Part shown: positions 13,701 to 26,200 of the stretch, in pieces | How the letters are laid out: each line of letters starts with the position of its first letter | Numbering within the stretch: position 1 is the first letter of the stretch | The notes under the pieces: generated by a model | The model's database searches: none | What the model was told of the DNA's origin: nothing | What the model saw: only the letters and a program-made list of their open reading frames with translations | Assembly (NCBI GenBank): GCA_033557835.1 | Contig: JAWQRO010000443.1 | Span: forward strand, 1 to 38,958 | Source of the DNA: Helochares maculicollis | Lineage: Eukaryota; Arthropoda; Insecta; Coleoptera; Hydrophilidae | Length of the DNA stretch: 38,958 bases | Direction: 5' to 3' | Translations under genes and position numbers: made by a program

Positions 13701-16700
13701 CAATTTCAATGCTGTTTGCCCGATGGAAAATCCTTCGCAATTTTTTTTGGTTTGAGGCTGTAAATTGTTGTAAAGTCATTAAAATAGCACCTTGAAACTC
13801 TGTATATACAACATAAAACACCGCTGATAAATATTAAAGAATAATTGAACATATTTTAAACAACAATGTAATGTAAAATATTATGTTAATAAAGGTTAGA
13901 AACATGATGTTAAGCTATTCTTGGCTTAAGTTTACAACAATAAATTATTTTCTCCTATAAATGTTTTATTAACTTCGTCTGTATATGCATATGTAGGATG
14001 TATATAAAGTTTTTATCAAGAGTCTGTTAACCACATGTTTTTTATTTAAGTTTTTATTACAATATGTGGTCGTTAAATAATTAATTTTTTAATATTTTTT
14101 ACGGTGAGACTCGGATAGCGCGATTTAAAAGTAGGAAAAAATAGAAGAATTATACCAAGAAATAGAGTGTTTAACTAATTGTATGTAATTATGCTGCATA
14201 GATGTCTACCATGTAGAGTAAAATAAAAACCGGGTCACATATTATATTGATGAAGTAAATGTTCGTTGTGCTCTATGCAATCAAAACTAAGTAGGCCCAC
14301 GTTTTTGCAGTAATCGCTGTAATTATGCGTATGTAAATATTCACGATTGTCCCACAGTTTTTGTCTTTTAATTATATAATGAGCAATTGAGTGCAATTTC
14401 ATCACTAGTTACGATGTTAATGTAAATTATTGAAGATTGTTTAGGTCAGACCATAGTTATGCAGTAATGAAGATTCCCCCACATTTTACCAACTGTTTTG
14501 TAAAACTATTTCGTTTTTATAAATTTTCAAACCTCATTTATTTATAATTAGTCAGTGATTCTGTCGGACTGTTTAGAAGTTTTTGCTGATCTGGCAAATT
14601 TATTCTTAATAAAATCATTTAAGACTCCAGAGTCTTCGACTCGGCAATGTTGCTATGCTTAACTTGTCTGCACGATGTATACGACAGCTTCTCACCTAAT
14701 AACAACATTGTTATGTTAGGTGTTTCCTTATTACCTTCCAATACTTAAGCCATCTGTTTAGAATGGTCATTTGAAGAGGAACTTTGTCTTTAAATAAATA
14801 CCGGCATCATAATCACTACTCGTCGTTAGATCGGTCAAAATCTGGATAATATAAACAGAAAAAGGAACATAAACATCCATTTAAGTAAAATTTTATTGCA
14901 CCGCGTTAAGTTGTAACAGATATGAACGGAAGAGGCAAATTACCTTTGAAGAGCCAACAAAATAATGTTTTTTCCTTAGCCCCACTCAAAAAATAGCGCG
15001 ATGAAACAATTGAAACAAAATTTGACGCGTATTGTGTTTTATCTCGAGAAAGTGATATTTGTGTTAAATTTCCTCTCGAAAGAATGTCTCTTTAAATTAC
15101 ATTCTCTCGCATAAAAAAAACTGGCAGCATTATACTCTGTATTATAGAGAAGTCTTCTGTTGTGACAAAGAAATCCGTTTCAAAAATTACAATAAACTAA
15201 CCTATCACTAAACGCAATCATGTAGGGTTTTCTTAACGGCACTTCATAAAAATAGACTTATTGCATGGTTATTTTCAGGAGAAAACATGAAGAACGGATC
15301 GCGCCTTGTCGCAAAATAATGTGTTCAGTGTGTAATCAAATTAAATTGAAATAAACAAGACAATAGTTGTATTCCATCAACCATAGAACGTGTTTGTTAC
15401 AGTACACATGGGTTTTAAGTTTTAATTTTCTTTTTGCACGCCATTTGAAAAGTCTAAACGTATTTTAACAAATAATACATAGATCTACTCACATATAGTT
15501 AGTAAAGAATATGCATTGAGAACGTAGGACTTCAAATAAACAGAAATAGTTAAATATCGAGCTATGTTAACTGTAAAATAATCATAAATTAACTACCTTA
15601 TTAACTGGCGTTGAATTAAGTATACCGACTCAATTAAGAAAACGAGCAAACATGCGCCGCTTCTATTGCCTCTGATTATTGTAATTTATTACGCTGTTTT
15701 TTGAAGTTATGGGAGTAGCCTAGTCTGTTTTCAATTTCTGTAATTTAATTATTATAAGCTGATCGCTTCTTTCTTACAGTTATGAAAAATAATACAAATA
15801 AAAACCTATCGCTTTAAGTTTCTTACACCTACCATTTTTTGAAGATTCGAAACTTAATTAAGAAACAGATTGTGTATGCATGTCCACGCTCTATATTGAT
15901 TTTGTAGCACCCGAGCCGAAAATCTTGGTTAGAAGTACTAAGTAATGTTATAGTAATTGTATATTTAATTGCCAATTATAGTTCCTCGGTCTGCTTGAAC
16001 TTTCATATCTAGTTTCTCGCAATGTCTTCCCTTTACTATATATCACATTAAAATGGAAAAGTTTAGTCACACTTGCATATATTTTCTAGTATCCTTAAAA
16101 GGAACCGGAAGTCTTTCGATTCTTTAGCAACAATATAAATCACGCAATCAACAAAAGCGACTGAGCGCCATTAATGAATTGTTAAAATCATAAACATAGA
16201 ATATGTAGTATGTACATATAATTCAATTTGCATACATAGTTTTACTTTTGCCAAGGTTCCGCTGCGTCTCGTCACACCGCGTTCCGCCGTGTGAATACTA
16301 AATAAATAGTGCGTGGGAAGGCGTCCAATGCGGATAATAATGATTGACCACGTACACCAATTCCGTGCATGCACTTTAGATGTTCACTTTCCTCACAACG
16401 CCGCATCAGTTATGTACTTGGGACATACACTTCTATTAAGCCACTTAATTTGCTATATGTTAAAGCACATTAGTCTGTTTTAATTTCACTTTCCAAATTT
16501 CACCTAAAAATTCGCTCAAACGATATGTGGAATACCTACTTCAGACACACGGAGTATGTGGGCGAGTGTCCTAATCGATGCCGTGCTTATTTTAAATTTT
16601 ATTTAGTAAAACATAAATAAAACTATGGTAATAATGACAAAAAACGTTGCATTGAATTATTTTTTGTAGATTGGCATAACCCAATTTTTGAACAAATGTG

Positions 16701-18360
16701 AATAAAGTTATTCTAAACTTAGCAGTTATTAATGTAATGTGAAGTAAAGTGATATTTATTTAGTTAATTGGCGAAAATATACATTTTACAAAATTAAAAT
16801 AATGCTATATTAGCGTCTCAGAAGCAATGCTAAACGGCGGTTTATGTTGTAGGTCCTGCAACCGCATAACCAATGAAATATTTGTTCCAAACTTATTTCC
16901 CGTTTTAATAAATTTAATTAAATTAATGAATTAAAAATCACTTGCAAGCCTAATCATTACCGTGATCTATTGTTAACAATGTATTCCTGTAATTTTTTGG
17001 CAAACAGTTTTCTGGCATGCTTTTCATTTCTTCTGGAATCGCCGTATTACTATACGAAATGTAATGTGAAGGTTTTGCGACCATATAACATTTGACCGGG
17101 AGGCTGTAATGGACGGTTTAACTGCCCTGAGACAATTTTGACTATTTTTGGCGTATTGCCTGTGTATGTGTTGGTGTGTGTATGTAAACACGATAACGGA
17201 CAGACCGTCAGGTAGGACTACCGGAAGTACACGTTTCCCTACACAGTGTTGACAGTTTTTCAAGTGCAACTAGTGTTTAATATTAAGTTATTCTGTTGAA
17301 ATTTTGTATAGATCTTAAATAGATTTTGTAGTTAGCAATTATAATTGTAAAATTAGATCCTATTTTTAGTTATGAATTCACATTTTATAATTTGATCCTT
17401 TGCAAATGGTGTATATTTTTAGTTATTCAAAATTCAAAATTTAGTTATTCGAAAAATACAAAGTATTGCAGATTGCATAAAGTTGTATTAAAAATGGTGA
17501 GTTTATGTATGTAATGAAACAGAATTGAATATTGTTTATAAACGTATTAATATGTTGAATGTATACATTGAAGCATATGTAAATTATGAAAATTGAAACT
17601 TTTGCTTTTATTATTCCATCGCATGTAGCTGTTTATTGTTTTATCATTAATATTTGTATAGTACATATATTTATACGGAAATGTTGAGTGGAGACACTCT
17701 AGATTTTTTCTTTGTCGTTTTGCTGGTTTGTGGTAATGATAATTATTTGATTACTGCAATATATGCCCTGCTCGTGGAACCAATAACTTTTTTTGCTGTC
17801 TTTCAGGAAAAGTTATGCTTGAGCTTTGGCACCCCGTTGCCTTTTTCTCAAATCTTCGAATATCTGGCCTTCCTCTGGGACCAATAATTGAAAGATGCGT
17901 TTCCTTAGCTCGAAAATATTTCGTGTATTTTCTGCTCGAAGGACTATGTAGCTTCTGTCTATTGATTCCTTCAAGGAATTCTGTCAGCGAGTTCGGTTTG
18001 CAGGGTCAAAAAATGATACTTAACCGTATTGACTTAACTTTATATCAAATGCCACCAAAGCCAAACTTTATTGTTGATACTAGCAAAAGCACGGCTAGAA
18101 AACAAATTTTTAACAACCTGGCTGACTAATATGTTCGCTTGCTTGTGGAAAGGGTGGATGTTGAATGCGCGAAACATATTTTTATTTAACAGTTAATAAT
18201 ACCTTAATAGTAATTTGTCCTAAAAATCACAGTATAGAGCTTTCTACCCAAGTATATTACAAATTTATGTATTTTTTGTGTATTTTACTTTATGAAGGCA
18301 TATTCTGTTTCTTTGTCTTGTAAAATGGTTATTTACCGCTATCGTACATGATATCCGGCT
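10780..18360. other. 7.5 kb with no recognisable gene or transposon
   Basis: The longest stretch free of recognisable mobile elements. Frames of up to 104 codons (for example 17815-18129) show no family features, and I treat them as chance. Patches of complex, less AT-rich sequence occur at about 13430-13570, 15600-15760 and 16230-16380. The first contains homeodomain-type cores (ATTAATTA, CTAATTAA). They could be regulatory DNA, but nothing here proves it. Confidence 0.4.
14693..14722. repeat. Imperfect 30-base palindrome
   Basis: CACCTAA and TTAGGTG pair perfectly at the outside, and TAACAA and TTGTTA pair inside. The apex is CA and there is a TG bulge on the right arm. The outer arm TTAGGTG matches the first seven bases of the right end of mariner E, which may be chance. 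Confidence 0.5.
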
Positions 18361-18362
18361 TA

Positions 18363-19622
18363 CGTGTGCGCAAATTTAAAATGTAGTTTATTTTTCATGA
18401 AAACTAAGCAATTATTTTAGAACAATGGTAAAACATTTTTTATTCAAAGTATTGGCCCTCGCTTTTTACACATTTTATCGATCTCTTAGGCAATTTATGG
18501 ATACCATTCCAAAAGAAAGCTCCAACTTTCATTGATATCCATTCATCGAGCCATTTTTGTACATCGTCGAAAGTCTTTAAGTGTTGCTCAGCCAGTGCGT
18601 GTCCTATCGATAAGATCCAAAGGCGCCAGGTCTAGTGAATACGGCGGGTGGGGTCGGAGTTCCCAATCAAACGAAGAAATCGTTTCTTTGACCACTTTGG
18701 CTGAATATGCAGGAGCGTTGTCATGTTGCAGAATGACTTTGCCGTGTCTTTGAGCCCATTCTGGGAGTTTTTCGATCAATGCATGGTTTAAATTGATCGT
18801 TTGTTGTCCGTAGCGGACGGTTTTAATTGTTTTACCGGGTTTGAAAAGCTCGTAGTACACTACTCCATTATGATCCAACTACACACACACAGCATTGTCT
18901 TTCCCTCAAAATGATCCGGTTTTATATTCGAGGTTGATGGTTGTACTGGCGTTACCTACGATTTCTTACGTTTGGGAATCTCAAAATATATCCATTTTTC
19001 ATCGCCAGTTGGCACCCGATACAAAAATACCTTTCTTTTGTGGCGTAAATGCAGCATTTCTCACACACTTTTTCATCTTTTTATCTGTCGTTGGTTCAGT
19101 TTGTGTGGAACCCATTTTCCAACCTTTTGCATCGTCCCAAAGACTCTCAGGTGATCGGAAATGGCTTGCCGAATGACATTCAACTGTTCCGCAATCATTT
19201 GTTGTGTTTGTGTATCGTCTTCGTTCAATAACGCTTGTAACTCGTCGTCAAACTTTTTTGGTAAGATTTTCACGTTCTTTGTCAATAACATTGAAACCGC
19301 CACTTTGGAAACGTTGAAATCAGCGTTCATAACTCTTGACAGTTGAAGCAAGATAATCTCAAGTCTCTACAAGAATTCGATGACTTTCCGATGCCTTTTA
19401 TTTTTGATTGAACAAGAAAATCATTACATGCCGCAAATGCTCTTTACTTGGCTCAAAATTCGACATGTTTAACATAAAAAAGAAGACTGCTACTAGCTCG
19501 TAAATAACTAAACGAACGTTTGTAGTGGGCAGTCTAAGAAAAAAAAATATTTCTTTGCGTTCCAAAGGTTAGTTCAATAGATTTCATGCGCCATCTTTTG
19601 ACAACAAAACTTGCGTACCTGC
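18363..19622 (-). mobile_element. mariner copy C, mauritiana-like, inactive
   Basis: A minus-strand copy of the same family as A and B, flanked by TA at 18361-18362 and 19623-19624, 1260 bp long. The left end (the element's 3' end) is CGTGTGCGCAAATTTAAAAT, one base short. In the right end about 11 bases inside the terminal repeat are missing. The transposase starts at ATG 19464-19466 (MSNFEPSKEHLRHVMIF) and has a TAA at about codon 24. The helix-turn-helix block (DDTQTQQMIAEQLNV) is in the frame 19073-19351. The catalytic block is in 18588-18878: HDNAPAYSAKVVKETISS, then LDLAPLD. The third Asp codon is GAT here, unlike A and B, but about 14 bases are lost just after it, shifting the frame. 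Confidence 0.93.
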
Positions 19623-19859
19623 TAATATAGCTGCTCTAGGTATGTATTTCTAAATATAATTTATTTAATGGAAGCGTCAACGGTTTCTTTAAAATAGTTT
19701 TCAGTGTATATTTTTGAGTCACTTTTAATTTATTCTTCACATTTGAGTATGGACCAGCTCAACACCTGACCGTACCTTATCATACATTCTGTCTACGGTA
19801 TGTATATATTTAATAGATTTTTCTTATCATTATTTCATATAAAATTATATATTTGTTTA

Positions 19860-20845
19860 TTTATCTTCTTACACGCAATGTTACTTCCAATATTTGGCTC
19901 TTGCCAATTCATTTTGTCGTCCATATGCTGACCAAAATATTAGCTGATCTAATATGCTTTTATACAAGCGGAAACTTCTTTCTGACAATCAGTGTCTTGA
20001 AGTTTTTTATGTTTTTAAGCAAATTTCCAACTTTTTCTTTTACCTCTTTCCAGGAGTTACCTTTTATAATTACATCTGGCGTCCGCATAGGGCAGTATTC
20101 TTCTCTGAATTTATAAATTAGCCAGTTCATTTATATATATTACAAATAAGTTCCTTAACTGTACCCTGTGGTACACCATGTGTAATTTTTCTGGCTTTGC
20201 CGACAGTGGAACCAGGCTCCTGAACAGAACCCAATATGTTCTGTCTTTTAAGTAGATGTTCATTAGTATAAGGATTATTCCTCTTATACCAATTTCTTAA
20301 AAGTTTTTAACTAAAACTTCATGTGGGACTATACCAAAAACCCTTACTAAATCTATAAAGAGTCCCATACATTTCTGTTGAGATTCCCATGTATTTATTA
20401 TTTGCGCTTGTTCACATGATTAATGCATCTTTGGATATGTTCCGCCTAAAACCAAACCGATTGCTTCTTCTAAAATATTTTTTCTAAGTACTGCATAACT
20501 CTTTATTTTAAGCCCATTTCTATCTTGTCTCCTAATTTGTATATGAAAACCACCCTTGAACTGAGCAGCGATGTTTCCTGTTCTAATAACTAAGTTAAAC
20601 ATGCATTCAAATGGCTCCGCTATGTATTCCTGAACTCCTTTTATCATTGCACTTATAACTCTAGCTTTTCCTGGAGCCCTGTTTTCGTTGAGAACATGTA
20701 TGTTTTTAATTAATTCTTGGTGAGCTATAGTCAATAGTACGAATGTGTCCTATTTGAAGATTTATATTTTAGTGTGTTTACAAACGTGTGCGTTGCACGT
20801 TGTCAATTAGTTTCCTTATAAGCTGCCTCCCATGCCTCTTCTAAT
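19860..20845 (-). mobile_element. Decayed non-LTR retrotransposon reverse transcriptase
   Basis: On the minus strand, broken text follows the order of a LINE-type reverse transcriptase. From right to left it reads: EEAWEAAYKETN near 20840; LNENRAPGKARVISAMIKG in the frame 20420-20734, followed by FECMFNLVIRTGNIAAQFKG; then GLFIDLVRVFGIVPHE near 20320, matching the FIDLAKAFDTVPHE motif with its Asp changed; HGVPQGTV near 20165; YADAR near 20085 where YADDT is expected; and NSWKEVKEKVGNLLKNIKNF near 20000. Stops and frameshifts separate these blocks. Both catalytic Asp sites checked are altered, so this is dead. The endonuclease part, 5' end and 3' tail are not visible. I cannot assign a clade. 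Confidence 0.78.
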
Positions 20846-20849
20846 GTTT

Positions 20850-23150
20850 ATTGACATATTTGCATACTGTTATGTTTGGCGAGATTTTTTCCGTTGTTTT
20901 TTATATATACCAGACAAGAGGAGTGCTCATATCTATAACTACTGGTGAAATTTCATGAACTATTGCCACATCTCTCAATTTTATGTGTGTACTTACTTCT
21001 TACCACCGCATATTGCCTACGTTAAATCACGGATATAATGCCCATTTTGATAGCAAATACCTAACCCACAATTCCACTAAAATATTCAGAGCTACACTCA
21101 TAAAAATAGCCAAGCATAAAAGCCCCAGTGGAAGATAAACCCATAAATTAAGATCGCGAGGGCAATTATTCAGCACGGCTATAAGAATAAATTTTGATAA
21201 TTATGTTCAATGAATATGTATATGTGAACTACTCGTTAAATAAATAATAATTAACTTGGAGGATAGAATAAACTCTTAATTAACGGCATAAAGAACTGCA
21301 TACCCTTGAAAGTTAAATACATAGTAAAATTTCACTTTTCTTCTACCGTGCGCCGCCTAAATTGAGACCAGAGCATCCATTTAAAAGCAGAAATGCATCA
21401 CATAACCATAGACCGACCATAACGATCTTTAAAAACGCCACTTTTAATATTAATTGGCTATTTGGTAGTTTTGCATTTAAAATTAAAAAGATAAGAAGTA
21501 ATATAGCGAACAGTTTCGCTCATTAGAATACATCATGGAAGATAAAATCAAGCGAGATGTAAACAAAAAAACCTGCATTAAGAGATGTGAGAATCTGTGT
21601 TAGCAGTATCATGTCCATTGACCACAGATATAAATTCTCTTGTACGTTGACCTTACCCTTGACCTCTCGTCATGTGCAGCCAACCAACCAACTGTGGAAC
21701 AAGTTTTTCTTTCACCAAGTGAACAATACGCCTGGAATCCTGCATGGAAGTCGACGGAAATACCATAAACTTTCCGTTTCTGACTCATTGATTATTAATT
21801 TTTTGGAATTTCTCTCAAATCAGACGCTAAATCATTTTTACCCTCATCGCAGGCCAGACCAGACTGCGAATATGCATCATAGAATCAGTCAAAGATCTGA
21901 TCCAACGAGGAATATTATTAGCAATTAGGTAGAAAGTGAGCAAGCAGGCGAGCAAACGAAGCAGCAAGCAAGCAAACCGAGCACATGGTTCGAAAGTGTA
22001 TGCGAAAAAAACCTCGGCAAACGCTTTTAAAAAAATGTGCTAAACGTATTACTTTTGAATACTACTTTCATGACATTCCATCTTAACTGGCCAGACAGGT
22101 GTTTTTCTTTGTGATCGTTTCTTATTGCACTCCTAACTTATTTGAGAATGCGTAGATGCTAATATGTAATACATGCGCATACGATTTGTTCAATTAAATT
22201 AGACAATTGGGAATTTACCCGCCCATGATCTAGCAATTGGCGTCGATTGCCTTAGCGCCATAAGCAGTCATTGTGAAGATGCGGCTATCCTTCAAATTTC
22301 ATTTGTACTAGACACATACCTAATTATCATTCTTTTAAAGACATATTGCTTTTGAATCCTACTCACATTACATACCGCCCAATTGCTTAAAAATGATTTA
22401 ATTTCATAGTGCACTCCAACTCTATGTGAATAAATTATTAGTTAACTCACCTACCTTTAAATAATGATCGTTGTTTATACTTTGTTATACAATATAAAAA
22501 GGCTGATTTGTATCAATCATATGTTAAAGATTGGATACGTCGAGCCAACACATGTTTAAACAGCAACAATTATAATTTTCAACAAATACAAATATAAGTC
22601 GCATCATTAACATCAATATATCACGCTGATATTTAACAGTAATAGCTTAATACACTGAATACGCACTTATAAAATTAAAAATTACGTTTTGCCATCACTA
22701 TGTCCTATAATTCTATAAGTAAGACAATATATAATAAGATATAACAAAAACATAAAAAGTAAACACTAACTAAATTCATCATTCCTGTAAATTAAGCTTA
22801 CTTAACAGTTACCACTTAGATTTATTTTATTATTAAAGATTTGAATTATAAAAGTTGCCCATTAATAATTAACAATACAGTAATACAGCTCAATAATTCT
22901 GTAAATTACTATTTTTTTTTGTGTACATTAAAGTGCGAGATGTGCGTTTATTAAGTATCTTAGTTCTTTACTTTATTATCTATATCGTATTATAAACTGC
23001 TTAAATTTACTTAGCTATTATTGCACCAAATAAGCCATGTTCTTCGACAGGTTAAAATCGAAGTGTCAGAATGTTAATTAAAGACATATAATTTAAATTA
23101 AAATTAAATATATATAAGAACTTAAATATGTGTGTGTATATATGTAACGC
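20850..23150. other. Intergenic DNA, no gene recognised
   Basis: A 113-codon frame at 21587-21928 shows no family features. A degenerate AGCAAGC-type repeat lies at about 21936-21985. A patch of complex sequence at 22190-22290 could be regulatory. A TATA-like site at 22493 is listed separately. AT-rich runs increase toward 23000-23190, including an AT dinucleotide run near 23169-23185. Confidence 0.4.
22493..22500 (+). promoter_or_regulatory. TATA-box-like site with no gene attached
   Basis: TATAAAAA followed by GGC, with an ATCAATCA initiator-like sequence about 20-25 bases further on. No long reading frame follows on the plus strand, so any transcript would be noncoding or begin with a noncoding exon. 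In AT-rich DNA a TATA-like site arises often by chance. Confidence 0.25.
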
Positions 23151-23151
23151 C

Positions 23152-23157
23152 TTTATT
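23152..23157 (-). terminator. Polyadenylation signal AATAAA
   Basis: AATAAA on the minus strand, about 55 bases downstream of the TGA that ends the proline-rich secreted-protein gene at 23212. The distance suits a short 3' untranslated region. Confidence 0.5.
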
Positions 23158-23211
23158 ATGTATATTCTATATATATATATATATCATTTGGATAACATAT
23201 TAATGGAGAAC

Positions 23212-26200
23212 TCAGCGATTTTTTTGTAGTACATCTTGCGTGTTTTCATTTGTTCCACTTTCTTTGACTTTTTCACAATGTAAGGATGAGCAATTTTCTG
23301 TTTTAACCGCTTTAAAAATCCTATTTAATTCATTTTTTTGCTCCACGCTGTCCCTGCTCCTAATAAAAATAAACATACTATTAACATAAGTTTATAATTC
23401 ATTCGTTTTTAAAAATGATATTTAATAACAGCATAATTTTTCTTATAAATATGATGATATATCTACCTAATTATTATATTATATATTAAGACCAGCAAAG
23501 CTATTTCTATCACTTAATACTTACTCTCCTATAAAGGCATCTAAAAGATTTTCAATGTGTTGCTGGGCGTTTTGAGAAGAACCAGCATTAAGAAGTAGCT
23601 CGCATAACACTCTTTCTTCACATCCTTCTTTGCCGAAATTATGCAGAAGCTCCAAAGTAGAAGTCCCTTGACTTCCTTCCAAACGAGCCCTTCCAGTGCT
23701 GGAAAGCGGATCGAATAAATCATGCTTGTGATACTCAACCTATGCCTTGGGCCGCATTAACCTTTTTAGACTTCTGAATAAAAGGTCACACAAAAAGTTA
23801 ATAAAAACATATTAAAACAACAAATAAAATATTATACTTTATAAGTTCAATTAATATAAGTTCTGTCAATAAAAAACAAAACTACCAACTACTAGTAAAC
23901 AACATATCGGCTGAAAAGTCTGTATAATAATACATAGGCGACGTCAACTTACAAAAATACGTACGGTTTTTAGGAAGTATTAACCTTCAGACGATACCTG
24001 TTAAAAATTCGTGACAATCATTAGTTCACAAGTTATATCACGTAGATTAATCATTTATTTTTAAATGAAAAAAAATACGCCAAACCTTAGAAATACAAAA
24101 TTTCCTCAAAACTATTTTAGCAAACCATAGTGTGAAGTTGTAAGAGATCGCTAATACCTCAAAGACCTTAAAGACATCACAGCAACATTTATCCATGCGG
24201 AAACTGTTTTTCAACTGGCTGCTTGTTTCTTCACAGTGGTTCAGCAGTAGAGCTGCTACAGCAAGATAAAAAGAACTTAGTCGGCATGTAACAGTAGACG
24301 AAACTAGGATCCACTGCTACACTCTACAACCAAATCGGTAGTTAGCTAAGTAGACAACAGCCAGCAAATTTCGACCATTGCAGCCAAAAATCCAAAAGTC
24401 TGTTGCTAAAATTATGATATCTATATTTTGGGATGCTCGTATAATTTTGTTCACGGACTAATTTGCAGACTTACCTCCGAGAAACTTGTACTCTGTTCAC
24501 ACATCTAAAAATGGTCTCCAAAAAACGATCTTGCTCGAATGAAGACGAAATCGTGGAGATAGAAACCTATTTTAAGATGCTTAGGAATGATTGTATCTCT
24601 CTTGGAAGAGAAGATGTGTAAAGTTTAATTTTGCCAAAAAGTAGTTCTTTTATTTGATATCATACAAACTTCAGCAGATGCATACATTCTTCAACACGTA
24701 ATGAGCACTACATGTTATTCTACAGTCTTAACATATGGCAACGATTTGAGAAATCTAACTCCTCAAAATTAAATTTCAATTTCAATGATGCAATTTTCAT
24801 AAGGGCAGACAAATGTTTATGACTTAATCTTGACCGGTATAGAGCCTTACTTGCCTTCGTGAGGGAAAACAAACAAAAATATGTACTTCCAAAGTTCCAA
24901 TAAATTAGAATTCCAGTTTCTTCCGCTATCATAAGAGCAGTATGAATTTTTGGAATCATAGCGATGTGTTGAACTTTAGACAATCCAATGTACAAATGTC
25001 TTTCGTTTGTGTGTGAGTACAAACCTTCATCAGTAGCTAAAAGTAGACAGCCATCTTATAGACAAGCGCCTGAATCAGTAAGAATCAATCCGTTTGAAAA
25101 TTATATTAGCACTTTGTTGTGTTTATTCTTTCAAACAGCATACAATTAGGGCTCAATCAACTCCCTCTGCAGAGATGAATGGCGAATTGCACAGTTCAAA
25201 GGCCTGCATCACTAAAGTTCTTAAAGATTTCTGTAAAGCTGGTTTTTCCGCTGCTGCACGTATGGTAAAAAAATATTTATTGTTTGTACTTTTAAGTTTT
25301 TGACATGTTAGAAATATGCAAGCTGGTTGATGCGAAACAGCAGCTTTTCTTCATCACCATGTCACTGTAGAAACAACTTAATTTCTACTTTATAGTTTGA
25401 TGTTCAAGCTATTCATCAAGTACAGAATCAGATCTACTGAAAGAGTTAGATCTAGTTCCGTAGCACTTTCTTCATATCACTAATATTTTGATTTTTCATT
25501 TCCAAGAGCGCAACTATTATATCAAGAAAATAATAATTGTTTGAAGCTCTGTAATTTTTGCTCTGAATATAAACGATCTTCTAACTAGTATTAAAAGACT
25601 CATTGTAAAAACGTGTTTAGCAAATGTGATAATAAGTGATAACTATAGAAAAATATACTACATATTCCTTTCGGGGACAATAAAATGTTAAAACGAGACG
25701 CTAGAGTACTAAAATGTCCCATAAATAAATTTCCAAAACGAACGTTGAGGACCGTTGGTAAAATAACCATTATCACACCTTAAGTACTTAAGTACTTAAG
25801 TACTTAAGTACACAGCAATGAACCATCAATAACATATGAAGAATAGTGAATCAATAGTAAAGAAACATGCTAACACAATTGCTTATCATTTTTTCTAACA
25901 GACGAAATCGAATTTATAAAAGCAGACTTATCACATTAGTAAAATACTTTTGAGCCAGGGTCCAAATTTTGAATCATCAAGGGCATAATAAATACATTGA
26001 TGTTGATAAAACACTTACCCATAAGCTCCAGTTTGGTTCACAGTAGGGCTGACATCAATAACAGTCGGTGTCAAAGCACTGATGAGCAGCCCAAATGGAA
26101 TAATAGCTGTCAAAAATTTGATTACTTTCTTCCAAGGGGATATACCATGAGGTGCTCCTTTATGTGCCCCAATTTCTGGATGGCGAGAACTTCCATAATG

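Noticed and set aside
17654..18129. Overlapping plus-strand frames of 77 and 104 codons
   Set aside because: No signal of a known family, no clear splice context, and composition typical of chance frames.
21587..21928. 113-codon plus-strand frame
   Set aside because: No recognisable domain, low-complexity neighbours and no promoter or poly(A) support.
23740..23742. In-frame TAG in the secreted-protein gene, suggesting stop readthrough or a pseudogene
   Set aside because: It is in frame only if the acceptor at 23774 is used. The acceptor TTTCCAG at 23699 fits the phase, has a pyrimidine tract and removes the TAG.
25094..25303. 69-codon plus-strand frame with a signal-peptide-like start
   Set aside because: It lies inside an intron on the other strand and has no splice, promoter or family support.
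26015..26017. TAA as the end of the proline-rich protein
   Set aside because: It overlaps a strong splice donor (GG|GTAAGTG), and two downstream exons continue the frame to a TGA with a nearby AATAAA.
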